Shown: positions 37,364 through 45,992, counted from the first letter of the stretch. The stretch: 64,000 nt of DNA from Saliniramus fredricksonii (GCF_900094735.1 NZ_FMBM01000001.1:558001-622000); one strand, 5' to 3'. Notes: generated by a model not told the origin, from the letters alone. A program made the numbers and translations.

Positions 37364-38359
37364 ATGACCGGCAATCCCGACGCGTCAGCGGCCCTGACGG
37401 CCCATGCCCTGTATTACGTCGCAAAGCGCCAGGCGGTTTTGCAGGAGACGCCGCTGCCATCGCCGGCGCAGAGCGAGGCGCGGGTGAAAACCCTGTGGAG
37501 CGGCATCAGCCGGGGGACCGAACGACTCGTCTTCGAGGGCAATGTGCCCCACGACGAAAGCGAGCGCATGCGCGCGCCCTTTCAGGAGGGGGATTTCCCC
37601 TTCCCCGTCAAATACGGCTATTGCGCCGTCGGCGAAGTCGAGGACGGTCCGGCGGAATGGCGCGGGCGCCAGGTTTTCTGCCTGCATCCGCATCAGACCC
37701 GCTTCAACGCGCCGCTCGCCATGCTCGCGCCCCTGCCCGAGGGCCTGCCGGCGCGCCGGGCGGTGCTCGCAGCCAATATGGAGACCGCGCTCAACGGTAT
37801 CTGGGATTCCGGCGTCGGGCCGGGCGCACGCGTCATGGTGGTTGGCGGCGGAGTGGTCGGGCTGATGCTCTGTGCGATCCTCTCGCGCATGCCGGGCGTC
37901 GAGACGGTGCTCGTCGACATCGATCCGCAGCGCGCCGCGCTGGCTGCACATTTCGGCATCGGGTTCTCCAAGCCGCTGGATGCGCCGGACGAGATGGATG
38001 TCGTCTTTCACGCGTCTGGCGTGCCGGCGGGCCTGTCCTGCGCGCTCGCCTGTGCCGGCACCGAGGCACGGATCGTGGAGATGAGCTGGTACGGGTCGCA
38101 GACCGTGCCTGCCCCGCTCGGTCTTGCCTTTCATTCACGCAGGCTGTCGCTGATCTCGAGCCAGGTCGGTTCGGTCGCACCGGCTTATCGCGCCCGCTGG
38201 AGCCATGCCCGTCGCCTCGCCAAGGCGCTTGAAATGCTCGCTGATGACAGGCTCGATGCCCTGATCACGGGCGAGATCGCCTTCGCCGATCTGCCGCAGG
38301 CCCTGCCCGATCTGCTCGCACCGGGTGCCGCCGGCCTGTGCACCGCCATTCGCTACTGA
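37364..38359 (+). CDS. zinc-less medium-chain dehydrogenase/reductase
   Basis: A 331-residue MDR-superfamily protein. The GroES-like part has the SGISRGTERLVF motif, as in BchC-type and similar members, in which the catalytic zinc Cys of classical alcohol dehydrogenases is absent. The nucleotide-binding motif VMVVGGGVVGLMLCAIL lies near residue 150, followed by an acidic VDID that favours NAD. The substrate is unknown. It is the first of four tightly packed genes; the next begins 25 bases on with an AGAGGAG ribosome site. Confidence 0.8.
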   Translation: MTGNPDASAALTAHALYYVAKRQAVLQETPLPSPAQSEARVKTLWSGISRGTERLVFEGNVPHDESERMRAPFQEGDFPFPVKYGYCAVGEVEDGPAEWRGRQVFCLHPHQTRFNAPLAMLAPLPEGLPARRAVLAANMETALNGIWDSGVGPGARVMVVGGGVVGLMLCAILSRMPGVETVLVDIDPQRAALAAHFGIGFSKPLDAPDEMDVVFHASGVPAGLSCALACAGTEARIVEMSWYGSQTVPAPLGLAFHSRRLSLISSQVGSVAPAYRARWSHARRLAKALEMLADDRLDALITGEIAFADLPQALPDLLAPGAAGLCTAIRY

Positions 38360-38384
38360 GTAACCTGAAAAGAGGAGACGCCGC

Positions 38385-38789
38385 ATGTTCGCCGTCGAAG
38401 TCCGCGACCACGTCATGATCGCCCACAGCTTCAAGGGAGACCTGTTCGGTCCCGCCCAGAAGCTGCACGGGGCAACCTTCGTCATCGATGTCGCCTTCTT
38501 TCGCAAGGAACTCGGGCCGGAAGGCGTCGTGGTCGATATCGGACGCGCGCATGAGGCGCTCAAGGCCACGCTCGGCCCGCTGAATTACCAGAATCTCGAC
38601 GAGCTGCCGCAATTCGCGGGCCAGAACACCACCACCGAATTCCTCTGCAAGCACATTTTCGACGCGATGGCGCAGGCGGCGACGAGCGGCGCGCTCGGGC
38701 CGGGATCGGAGAAAATCGCGAAGATCCGCGTGCTGATCGGCGAATCGCATGTGGCGCGGGCCTGGTACGAAGCCGAGCTCGCCGGCTGA
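38385..38789 (+). CDS. 6-carboxytetrahydropterin synthase-fold protein (QueD/PTPS family) lacking canonical catalytic residues
   Basis: A 134-residue T-fold protein that aligns end to end with QueD. The first zinc His is kept (IAHSF, His14), and so is the second (KLHG, about His28). The third zinc His of HGH is Ala (LHGATF). The catalytic Cys four residues before the second zinc His is Ala, and the catalytic LDH pair is LNY (LGPLNYQNLDELP). The NTTTEFL helix and the pterin-anchoring Glu in IGESHVARA remain. Loss of the catalytic triad argues against ordinary QueD or PTPS chemistry; it may bind a pterin or act on a different one. No queC, queE or queF is in the window. Confidence 0.8.
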   Translation: MFAVEVRDHVMIAHSFKGDLFGPAQKLHGATFVIDVAFFRKELGPEGVVVDIGRAHEALKATLGPLNYQNLDELPQFAGQNTTTEFLCKHIFDAMAQAATSGALGPGSEKIAKIRVLIGESHVARAWYEAELAG

Positions 38790-38795
38790 TCCGTC

Positions 38796-39851
38796 ATGCG
38801 CAAAGCCTGTTTCCTGATCCCGGGCGATCTCGCCGCGCCCACCGGCGGCTATGCCTATGCCCGGCGCATCCTGCCGCTGATGGACGCGGATGGCGTGGAT
38901 CTGCGCCACGTGGCGCTGCCCGGCGGTTATCCGCATCCGGGGGAGGCCGATCTCGCGGCCACGCGGGAGGCGCTTGCGGATTGCCCGGATGATGCCGTGC
39001 TGCTGATCGACGGGCTGGCGCTGGGCGCCATGCCGCCGGACATGGTCGCGCCTTATGGCAGGCGCATCGCCGCGCTGGTGCATCATCCGCTCGGCCTGGA
39101 AAGCGGGCTTGACGCGGCGCGTGCCGAGGCCCTGATCGAAAACGAAGCCGCCGTACTCGGCCATTGCAGGCGCATCATCGCCACGAGCCGGCTCACCGGC
39201 GAGACGCTGGCGGCGGATTTCGGCGTCATGCCGGAAATGATCACCATTGCCGAGCCGGGCACGGATCCCGCAGCGCCAGCCGAAGGCTCACCTGCCGGCG
39301 CGCCGCTCTCGCTCGTCGCCGTCGGTGCCGTCTCGCCGCGCAAGGCCTATCCGCTGCTCGTCGAAGCGCTCGCCGCCTGCGCGGCGCAGAACCCCTGGCA
39401 TCTCACCATCATCGGCGCGCATGACCGCGATCCGGACGAGGCGGCAAGGTTGCGCGAGACCATCGACCGAAACGGACTCGGCGATCACGTCACGCTTGCC
39501 GGCGCGGTGGATGATGTGGCGCTCGCGGCACATTATCACGGCGCGGATATCTTCGTGTCCGCCTCGCTCTATGAAGGCTATGGCATGGTGCTGGCCGAGG
39601 CCATGGCGCGCGGCTTGCCGATGGTGATCTCCACCGGCGGCGCGGCGGCGCAGACGGCGCCGGACGATGCCGCGCTGAAAGTACCGCCCGGCGACGGGTC
39701 CGCCCTCGCGGGCGCCTTGTCGCGCATCATCGATGACGAAGCTCTGTGCCGCCGTCTCGCCGGCGCTTCAACCCGTGCCGGCGCCGCCCTGCCGCGCTGG
39801 CACGATACCGCGCGCATTGTCGCCAACGTTCTCAGGGATATCAGTGCATGA
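38796..39851 (+). CDS. family 4-type glycosyltransferase
   Basis: A 351-residue GT-B enzyme. The acceptor domain opens ACFLIPGDLAAPTGGYAYARR, whose glycine-rich loop is typical. The C-terminal donor domain has LVAVGAVSPRKAYPLLVEAL and the retaining-GT motif EGYGMVLAEAMARGLP with its E-x7-E pair. It should transfer a sugar from a nucleotide donor; acceptor and sugar are unknown. It begins six bases after the pterin-fold gene and overlaps the next gene by four bases, so it is locked into the operon. Confidence 0.86.
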   Translation: MRKACFLIPGDLAAPTGGYAYARRILPLMDADGVDLRHVALPGGYPHPGEADLAATREALADCPDDAVLLIDGLALGAMPPDMVAPYGRRIAALVHHPLGLESGLDAARAEALIENEAAVLGHCRRIIATSRLTGETLAADFGVMPEMITIAEPGTDPAAPAEGSPAGAPLSLVAVGAVSPRKAYPLLVEALAACAAQNPWHLTIIGAHDRDPDEAARLRETIDRNGLGDHVTLAGAVDDVALAAHYHGADIFVSASLYEGYGMVLAEAMARGLPMVISTGGAAAQTAPDDAALKVPPGDGSALAGALSRIIDDEALCRRLAGASTRAGAALPRWHDTARIVANVLRDISA

Positions 39852-40705
39852 CCGGTTTTTCCGCCGATTGGCTCAGCCTGCGCGAGAGCGCCGATCACGC
39901 GGCGCGCAACGGCGCTCTCGTGGACAAGCTCGCGGAGCATCTCCGCAGCGCGGGTGGCGCGCGCGACAGCGTCGAGATCATCGATCTCGGCTGCGGCACG
40001 GGCTCGAACCTGCGCGCCATCGCCCCGGCGCTGCATCAGCGCCAGCAGAACTGGCGTCTCGTCGATCACGACGCCGGGCTGCTCGTGGCCGCGCGCGAGC
40101 ACCTCGCCGCCTGGGCCGACGAGGCCTTGCGTGACGGCGATGCGCTCGAACTGGTCAAGGGTGAGCGCAGGCTGCACGTCTCCTTCATCCAGGGCGATCT
40201 CGCCCGCGATCTCGACCCGGTGCTCGACCCGCCCCCCGATCTCGTCACGGCGGCGGCCCTGTTCGATCTGTGCGCACGCGACTGGATACGCTTCTTCGCC
40301 AATGCCGTGACCCGCCGGCGCTGCGCCTTCTACACGGCGCTCACCTATGATGGCCAGGAGATCTGGCAGCCGCCGCATCCGGCAGATTCCGCCATGCTCG
40401 CCGCGTTCCATGCCCATCAGGTCACGGATAAGGGTTTCGGCCGCTCCGCCGGCCCGGAGGCGACGCAGGCCCTGTCGCAATCCTTCGAAAGCCTTGATTA
40501 CACGGTCGAGACCGCTGGCAGCCCATGGCGGCTCACGCCTGACGATGCGGCACTGATTGCGGCTCTGGCGGAAGGTCAGGCGCAGGCGGTGCGGCAGGCC
40601 GGACTGGTCGAGCAAAGACAGGTCGAGGACTGGCGCGCGGCCCGCACCGGATCGGGCGTGACCTGCACCATCGGTCATCAGGACCTGCTGGCGCTGCCAG
40701 GCTGA
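39848..40705 (+). CDS. class I SAM-dependent methyltransferase
   Basis: A 285-residue methyltransferase with motif I VEIIDLGCGTGSNLRAI (about residues 42-58), the acidic LVDHD strand end, and the motif IV region PPPDLVTAAALFDLCARDWI. Substrate is unknown. The opening FSADWLSLRESADHAARN is shared by a small subgroup of methyltransferases beside glycosyltransferases in alphaproteobacteria, as far as I recall. Start ATG 39848 overlaps the stop of the glycosyltransferase (ATGA). It ends the operon; a palindromic repeat follows. Confidence 0.85.
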   Translation: MTGFSADWLSLRESADHAARNGALVDKLAEHLRSAGGARDSVEIIDLGCGTGSNLRAIAPALHQRQQNWRLVDHDAGLLVAAREHLAAWADEALRDGDALELVKGERRLHVSFIQGDLARDLDPVLDPPPDLVTAAALFDLCARDWIRFFANAVTRRRCAFYTALTYDGQEIWQPPHPADSAMLAAFHAHQVTDKGFGRSAGPEATQALSQSFESLDYTVETAGSPWRLTPDDAALIAALAEGQAQAVRQAGLVEQRQVEDWRAARTGSGVTCTIGHQDLLALPG

Positions 40706-40713
40706 GCGCCAGG

Positions 40714-40757
40714 CAATGAATTGGAGCGTTCGGCCTGACGCCGTCAGGCCGGAACGC
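40714..40757 (+). repeat. intergenic palindromic repeat, copy 2
   Basis: GCGTTC-GGCCTGAC and GTCAGGCC-(G)-GAACGC form a 14-bp stem with one bulge and a GCC loop. The CAATGA-NN-TGGAGCG flank and the CTGAC-NCC-GTCAG core match the element at 11018-11052. It lies between two converging stop codons (40705 and 40770), so it may terminate transcription from both sides. Confidence 0.75.
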
Positions 40758-40769
40758 ACACTACACCCC

Positions 40770-42962
40770 TTACCCGGTAACCCGATCGACCTTGGCGATG
40801 ATGCGTTTGGCACGCAATTCGGCGATGATGCCGTTGAGATGCTTGAGATCCCAGACCGAGAGATTGATCTGGATATCGGTGAAGTCCGGGGTGCGGCGCT
40901 TCATGGCGAGGTTGTCGATATTGCCGTCGTGATCGGCGATCGCCTGGGCAATCTGCGCGAGTGATCCCGGCTCGTTGATCGATTGCAGCTGAATCCGCGC
41001 GGGAAAGCGCTGCGTCGCGATCGCCTCGACGTCCCAGCGCACATCGACCCAGCGATCGGGCTCGTTGTCGAAGGCTGCCAGCGCCCCGGACTGGATCGGG
41101 TAGATGGTGATGCCCTCGCCCGGCGTGATGATGCCGACGATCCGGTCTCCCGGCACGGCCCCGCCCTCCGGGGCGAAGCGGATCGGGAGATCCCCGTCGA
41201 GGCCGCGAATCGGGATGGCGTATTCGTCTTCCGGGCCATGCGGGATCTGGATCTTGACGAAACTCTCCTCGGATGGCGCCTCCCCGTCGGCGGTTTCACG
41301 CAGGGAGGCAGCGCTGCGGCGCTCATCCGTATAATCCGGATAGACCGCCCGGACCACATCCCCGGAAAACATCTCGCCGCGTCCGACGGCGGCCATCACA
41401 TCCTCGATCGAACCTCGCGCGAGACGCGGCAGGGCCGCGGCGATCTTCTCGTTGGAAAAGGCCTTGCCGGCACGCTCGAAGGCCCGCTCCAGGATCTGGG
41501 AGCCGAGCCCGGCATATTGCTTGCGGACAGCGGTGCGCGTGGCGCGGCGGATGGCGGCGCGCGCCTTGCCCGTCCTCACCAGCGATTCCCATGCCGCCGG
41601 CGGCGTCTGCGTCGTGGCGCGGACGATCTCGACCTCGTCGCCATTGGCGAGTTCGGTCAGAAGCGGTGCCATGCGTCCGTTGATCTTGCAGCCGACCGCC
41701 GTGTTGCCGACATCGGTATGCACGGCATAGGCGAAATCGATCGGCGTGGCCCCGCGCGGCAGCGCGATCAGCCGGCCCTTGGGGGTGAAGCAGAAAACCT
41801 GATCGTGGAAGAGTTCGAGCTTGGTATGCTCGAGAAACTCTTCCGGATTATCGCCCTCGGCCAGAAGATCGATGGTGCGGCGCAGCCATTGATAGGCGCG
41901 GCTTTCGGCCACGAAACGCGCGATATCCGCGCCTTCCTTGTAGAGCGCATGCGCCGCGATGCCGTATTCCGCGATCTCGTCCATCTGGCGCGTGCGAATC
42001 TGCAATTCGACGCGCTGCTTGCCAGGGCCAACCACGGTGGTATGCAGCGAACGATAGTCGTTCTGCTTGGGGGTGGAGACGTAATCCTTGTAGCGCCCCG
42101 GCACCATCGGCCAGGTGGTGTGCACCACGCCGAGCGCCCGGTAGCAATCGTCGATCTCGTCGACGATGATGCGGAAGCCGAAAATATCGGATAATTGCTC
42201 GAAGGCGACGGACTTGCTCTCCATCTTCTTCCAGATCGAATAGGGCCGCTTGCGGCGCCCGTGCACCTGTGCCGTGAGCCCCTTGGCGGCGAGCAGCGAA
42301 CCGAGAATGCGTTCGATCTCTTCGACGAGACGTTCGTTTTTCTGCGAGACGTCTTCGAGGCGCTTGCTGATGGTCTGCCAGGCTTCGGGGCGCAGGTGCT
42401 GGAAAGCCAGCTCCTCCAGCTCCTCGCGCAATTCCTGCATGCCCATGCGGCCCGCGAGCGGCGCGTAGATCTCGAGGGTTTCCTCGGCAATGCGGGGGCG
42501 CTTCGCTTCGGGCATGAAGCCCAGTGTGCGCATGTTGTGCAGCCGGTCGGCGAGCTTGACGAGCAACACACGCACATCCTCGGCGATGGCGAGCAGCAGC
42601 TTGCGGAAGTTCTCCCCCTGCGCTGCGCGCTTCGAAACGAGGTCGAGCCGCTTGATCTTGGTGAGCCCGTCGACGAGGGCGCCGATTTCCGGATTGAACA
42701 GCCGGGTGATCTCTTCCAGCGTGGCCTCGGTATCCTCGATCGTGTCGTGCAGCACGGCGGCGATGATGGTGGCATCGTCGAGGCGCAGATCCGTGAGGAT
42801 CGCCGCGACCTCGAGAGGATGGGCAAAGAACGGGTCGCCGGAGGCGCGCTTTTGTGAGCCATGCGCCTGCATGGCGTAGATATAGGCCTTGTTGAGCAGA
42901 GCCTCGTCGGCCTGCGGGTTGTAGCGCTTCACCCGCTCGACGAGCTCGTATTGCCGCATCAT
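40770..42962 (-). CDS. rsh: bifunctional (p)ppGpp synthetase/hydrolase (Rsh, RelA/SpoT family)
   Basis: The single alphaproteobacterial alarmone enzyme. The 730-residue product has an intact HD hydrolase domain (FFAHPLEVAAILTDL, LHDTIEDTEATLEEI), a synthetase domain with YRSLHTTVVGPG and EIQIRTR-like LQIRTRQMDEIAEYG, a TGS domain (VFCFTPKGRLIALPRGATPIDFAYAVHTDVG) and a C-terminal ACT domain. Both activities should be present. ATG 42962 (MRQYELVERV preceded by another Met codon three bases on) follows GGAG. It is downstream of rpoZ on the same strand, as in most relatives, but terminator-like hairpins separate them. Confidence 0.95.
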   Translation of the reverse strand: MMRQYELVERVKRYNPQADEALLNKAYIYAMQAHGSQKRASGDPFFAHPLEVAAILTDLRLDDATIIAAVLHDTIEDTEATLEEITRLFNPEIGALVDGLTKIKRLDLVSKRAAQGENFRKLLLAIAEDVRVLLVKLADRLHNMRTLGFMPEAKRPRIAEETLEIYAPLAGRMGMQELREELEELAFQHLRPEAWQTISKRLEDVSQKNERLVEEIERILGSLLAAKGLTAQVHGRRKRPYSIWKKMESKSVAFEQLSDIFGFRIIVDEIDDCYRALGVVHTTWPMVPGRYKDYVSTPKQNDYRSLHTTVVGPGKQRVELQIRTRQMDEIAEYGIAAHALYKEGADIARFVAESRAYQWLRRTIDLLAEGDNPEEFLEHTKLELFHDQVFCFTPKGRLIALPRGATPIDFAYAVHTDVGNTAVGCKINGRMAPLLTELANGDEVEIVRATTQTPPAAWESLVRTGKARAAIRRATRTAVRKQYAGLGSQILERAFERAGKAFSNEKIAAALPRLARGSIEDVMAAVGRGEMFSGDVVRAVYPDYTDERRSAASLRETADGEAPSEESFVKIQIPHGPEDEYAIPIRGLDGDLPIRFAPEGGAVPGDRIVGIITPGEGITIYPIQSGALAAFDNEPDRWVDVRWDVEAIATQRFPARIQLQSINEPGSLAQIAQAIADHDGNIDNLAMKRRTPDFTDIQINLSVWDLKHLNGIIAELRAKRIIAKVDRVTG

Positions 42963-42992
42963 GCGCAGCACACTCCGTTACCCTCGCATTCA

Positions 42993-43011
42993 CGCGCCCG
43001 CCACGGGCGCG
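42993..43011 (-). promoter_or_regulatory. hairpin in the rsh leader
   Basis: CGCGCCCG and CGGGCGCG form an 8-bp perfect stem around CCA, about 30 bases before the rsh start. It is the last of three hairpins in the 230-base rpoZ-rsh gap. A second perfect 8-bp stem, GCGCGCAT/ATGCGCGC, lies at 43079-43100. Confidence 0.5.
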
Positions 43012-43127
43012 CAATACCATCACTCCGGCATTCTGTCGCAATGATGCGCACCGGTCTGTTTCATGGCTTAGTCATGATGCGCGCATCTGGCAATGCGCGC
43101 GGTCGCCTCAGCGGGGGCGCAGGACGC

Positions 43128-43157
43128 AAAAACCGCTCCATGATGATCATGAAGCGG
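43128..43157 (-). terminator. intrinsic terminator of rpoZ
   Basis: On the minus strand CCGCTTCATG pairs with CATGGAGCGG (10 bp, one G-T pair) around an ATCAT loop, directly followed by TTTTTGCG. This is a textbook Rho-independent terminator 36 bases past the rpoZ stop, and it implies that much of rsh expression comes from its own promoter. Confidence 0.8.
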
Positions 43158-43192
43158 CTTCGCAGCACCGACAGGCGGCCCGGACGCGGCGA

Positions 43193-43618
43193 TCAGCCCT
43201 GATCGTCCTCATCGCGCTTGGCCGGGGGCTGCAGACCTTCGAGACCCCGCAACAGGTCTTCCTCGCTCATGCGATCGAAAGATACGTCCGAATCGTCACC
43301 ACCGCCGGCGGTGGCGGCCGTGTCGACCGCGCCTTCACCCGCCTGCGGCGCGTTGAGCATTGGCACCGTTTCGGCTTCCGGTTCGTCCACCTCGACATAG
43401 CTCTGCATCGAATGGATCAGCTGCTCACGCAGGTCTTCCGGCGAAATCGTCTCGTCGGCCACTTCGCGCAGGGCGACGACCGGGTTCTTGTCGCGATCGC
43501 GGTCCACGGTGAGCGGCGCGCCGGAGGAGATCATCCGGGCCCGGTGCCCGGCCAGCAGGATCAGTTCGAAACGGTTTTCGACCTTGTCGACGCAATCTTC
43601 GACAGTCACGCGAGCCAT
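43193..43618 (-). CDS. rpoZ: DNA-directed RNA polymerase omega subunit
   Basis: Omega helps fold beta-prime and contributes to ppGpp binding. The 141-residue product has the standard [20 protein letters not shown] start and the conserved [20 protein letters not shown], then an acidic C-terminal tail of about 60 residues, a common alphaproteobacterial extension. Its position next to rsh ties the alarmone enzyme to an RNA polymerase subunit that senses alarmone in other bacteria. GGAG precedes the start. Confidence 0.96.
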   Translation of the reverse strand: MARVTVEDCVDKVENRFELILLAGHRARMISSGAPLTVDRDRDKNPVVALREVADETISPEDLREQLIHSMQSYVEVDEPEAETVPMLNAPQAGEGAVDTAATAGGGDDSDVSFDRMSEEDLLRGLEGLQPPAKRDEDDQG

Positions 43619-43702
43619 GGGCGGCTCCTCTCATTCGGGGAAAGATCTTTCAACCCGGCTCCATACAGGCTCTCACGCTCCGAGACAAGGGGCTGGCGCA
43701 CG

Positions 43703-43733
43703 AAAACGCAGGCGCGGGGCGCGCGCAGCGCCT
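43703..43733 (-). terminator. terminator-like hairpin at the end of the exported-protein gene
   Basis: On the minus strand AGGCGC and GCGCCT form a 6-bp stem with GC-rich internal pairing possible in the loop, followed by GCGTTTTCG. The 5' arm begins right at the stop codon of the upstream gene. Confidence 0.45.
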
Positions 43734-44677
43734 CACTGGCCGGCCATCACCTCGATATCGCGGTCGAGACCGGTAACGACGGAGAAATCGCGGGTATAGA
43801 CCGCGCCGTCATGCCGGGCGATCACGACGTAATCACCCTCGGCCAGCGTGACGCTGGGAAAGGCGCCGATCGCCTCGCGGACCACGTCCCCCCCTGGCGT
43901 CAGCACGCTGAAGGCCGTACCGGCGAAGGCTTCGCCGCCGGCATAGCCGACGAGTTTCAAGGTCACGGTGGCGGCGCGGTGGTTGAGCGTCGCCTCGGTG
44001 ATCTGCCCGGTTTCGACATCGACATCGGTGCGCATGATGGAATTGGCCTCGCCGAAGGTCGAGACCACGTGATAGCTGCCCGCAGGCAGGCGCACCATCT
44101 CGTCACCACGCACATTCGCGGCGACGAGGCGCCCCTCCTCATCCTCGCCGACGGGGACGAAGACCGAATAGCTGATCTGCTCAGGCGGGACCGGGTTATC
44201 CGACACGATTCCGCGCACCGCCAGTGCGCCGGCACTGACCCGCAGAACCTCCGCCACGTCGCTCCATTGCATCGTGATGCGCCGCGTCGCTGAGGCATAG
44301 CCGTAGGAGACATGCACGGTGTAATTGCCCGGTATCAGCCGGAATTCCGGTCGCGGATCATCGCTGCGCGCCACGAGCACCGGCCGGTCCTCGCCGAACC
44401 GGTCCTCGAAGACGCGCCAGATCAGACCCGAGGCAATCGGTGTACTGGTCTCTCCGAATACGGCTTCGAGGCGCATCGTCCCTGTCTGTGGCAGCAATTG
44501 CCGCTGCAGGATCGGATCGCCGCCGGGCTGGCCGAGCCCTTCGAACATGAAGCGCGTGCCGCTCTCCCCGCTCTGGGTCTGGGCCAAAGCGACGCCCGCC
44601 GGCATCCCGGAGCCGGGAAGAAAAGGTGCCGTCAGGCTGAGCATGACCGTCATGATCACCACACCCAAAGCCCGCAT
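43733..44677 (-). CDS. exported beta-rich protein of unknown function
   Basis: I do not recognise a named family for this 314-residue protein. ATG 44677, with GGGGGAG nine bases upstream, gives a clear signal sequence (MRALGVVIMTVMLSLTAPFL, cleavage near VALAQ). The mature part is rich in beta strands and shows three or four repeated units of the type RLIPGNYTVHVSYGYASATR, RLPAGSYHVVSTFGEANSIM and TLAEGDYVVIARHDGAVYTR, resembling tandem Ig-like or carboxypeptidase-regulatory-like domains. It is probably periplasmic. It sits alone between rpoZ and the MaoC gene. Confidence 0.75.
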   Translation of the reverse strand: MRALGVVIMTVMLSLTAPFLPGSGMPAGVALAQTQSGESGTRFMFEGLGQPGGDPILQRQLLPQTGTMRLEAVFGETSTPIASGLIWRVFEDRFGEDRPVLVARSDDPRPEFRLIPGNYTVHVSYGYASATRRITMQWSDVAEVLRVSAGALAVRGIVSDNPVPPEQISYSVFVPVGEDEEGRLVAANVRGDEMVRLPAGSYHVVSTFGEANSIMRTDVDVETGQITEATLNHRAATVTLKLVGYAGGEAFAGTAFSVLTPGGDVVREAIGAFPSVTLAEGDYVVIARHDGAVYTRDFSVVTGLDRDIEVMAGQ

Positions 44678-44945
44678 CGCCCGATACTCCCCCTGGTTTC
44701 CCCGCATCTGCCCGGCGCGCCGCCGGGCACGTCACGCAATCCATCCGATGCCTGCATCATGGGCGGGACGAAAATGAGGCGGATCACCCGCGAGAGCAAG
44801 TCGTGATATCGCGCACGTCGCGATCCCGGACCGGTCCCGGTTGCCGGTCATGCCAAACCCGTTTATGGCGCAGCCGCGATTGACGTGCGCGCGGCCGGCG
44901 TCACAATCAAGCCGATTCTTCAACGCATCCTGAGGATGAGCCCCA

Positions 44946-45992
44946 ATGGCGCTTCGCCGCTTCTTCGAGGATTTCACCCGCGGCACCACGGAGATCCACG
45001 GGCCCCTGAGCGTCGATCAGGCGGCGATCATCGCCTTCGCGCGGGAATTCGATCCCCAGCCCTTTCATCTGGATGGGCATGCGGCCCGCGAGAGTTTCGT
45101 CGGCGAACTGATCGCCTCCGGCTGGCACAGCTGTGCGCTGATGATGCGGCTTCTGGCCGACGGGATCCTGCAGGACGCCGCTTCGATGGGCGCGCCGGGC
45201 ATCGAGGCGGTACGCTGGCTGCGCCCCCTGCGCCCCGGCGATGCCGTGCGGCTGCGCGCCAGCGTGCTGGAAGCCCGGCGTTCCGAAAAGCGTCCCGGCA
45301 TGGGCCGCATCCGCTTTCGCTTCGAACTGGTCGCCGCCGATGATACCGTCCTCGTCGACCAGACCAACTGGATCATGTTCGGCACCCGCGATGCGCAAGC
45401 CGCCGCCCCCATCCGTTACGGCAAGGGGCCGCAGGCCGCCGATCCTGACGGCGCCTCTCCCGTGTCCGAGGGCGCCGGCGGCGATCACCCGCCTGCCGAT
45501 GCGGCGCAGACGCCGCCGATGCCGTTCTGCGAGGATCTCGTGATCGGTGAAGAGGCCGCGCTCGGTTCCTACGTCTTCACCCCGGACAACATCATCTCCT
45601 TCGCCCGCAAATTCGACCCGCAGCCGTTTCACCTCGACGAGGCGGCCGCGCGCGAAAGCGCCTTCGGCGGGCTCTGCGCCTCGGGCTGGCATACGGCGGC
45701 GGCCTGGATGAAATGCATGGTCGGGCATCGCGAGCGCGGGCGTGAAGCCGCCTTGCGTGCCGGGTTGCCGGTGCCCGAACTCGGGCCCTCGCCGGGATTT
45801 ACCGATCTCGTCTGGCGACGCCCGGTCTATGCCGGCGATGTGATCCGCTATCACAGCCGCATCACCGATTGCCGGCCCTCGCGTTCGCGTCCCGGCTGGG
45901 GTCTGGTTTTCTCGCACAATACCGGGATCAACGCGGCGGGCGAGACCGTTTTCGCCTTCGCTGGCTGCGTCTTCTGGAAGGCCCGCAGCTGA
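44946..45992 (+). CDS. double MaoC-domain (hot-dog) dehydratase, fused tandem
   Basis: The 348-residue product contains two MaoC-like hot-dog domains joined by a Pro/Ala/Gly-rich linker (about residues 155-195). Each has the FAREFDPQPFHLD or FARKFDPQPFHLD hydratase signature with its Asp and His (near residues 35-43 and 220-228), and an ASGWHS or ASGWHT motif. Members hydrate enoyl-CoA compounds. Relatives usually carry two separate adjacent MaoC genes; here they are fused. The substrate is unknown. A 268-base upstream gap separates it from the divergent exported-protein gene and shows no other feature. Confidence 0.88.
   Translation: MALRRFFEDFTRGTTEIHGPLSVDQAAIIAFAREFDPQPFHLDGHAARESFVGELIASGWHSCALMMRLLADGILQDAASMGAPGIEAVRWLRPLRPGDAVRLRASVLEARRSEKRPGMGRIRFRFELVAADDTVLVDQTNWIMFGTRDAQAAAPIRYGKGPQAADPDGASPVSEGAGGDHPPADAAQTPPMPFCEDLVIGEEAALGSYVFTPDNIISFARKFDPQPFHLDEAAARESAFGGLCASGWHTAAAWMKCMVGHRERGREAALRAGLPVPELGPSPGFTDLVWRRPVYAGDVIRYHSRITDCRPSRSRPGWGLVFSHNTGINAAGETVFAFAGCVFWKARS

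Noticed and set aside
38385-38789. Standard queD for queuosine
   Set aside because: Catalytic Cys, one zinc His and the Asp-His pair are missing, and no queC, queE or queF is adjacent.
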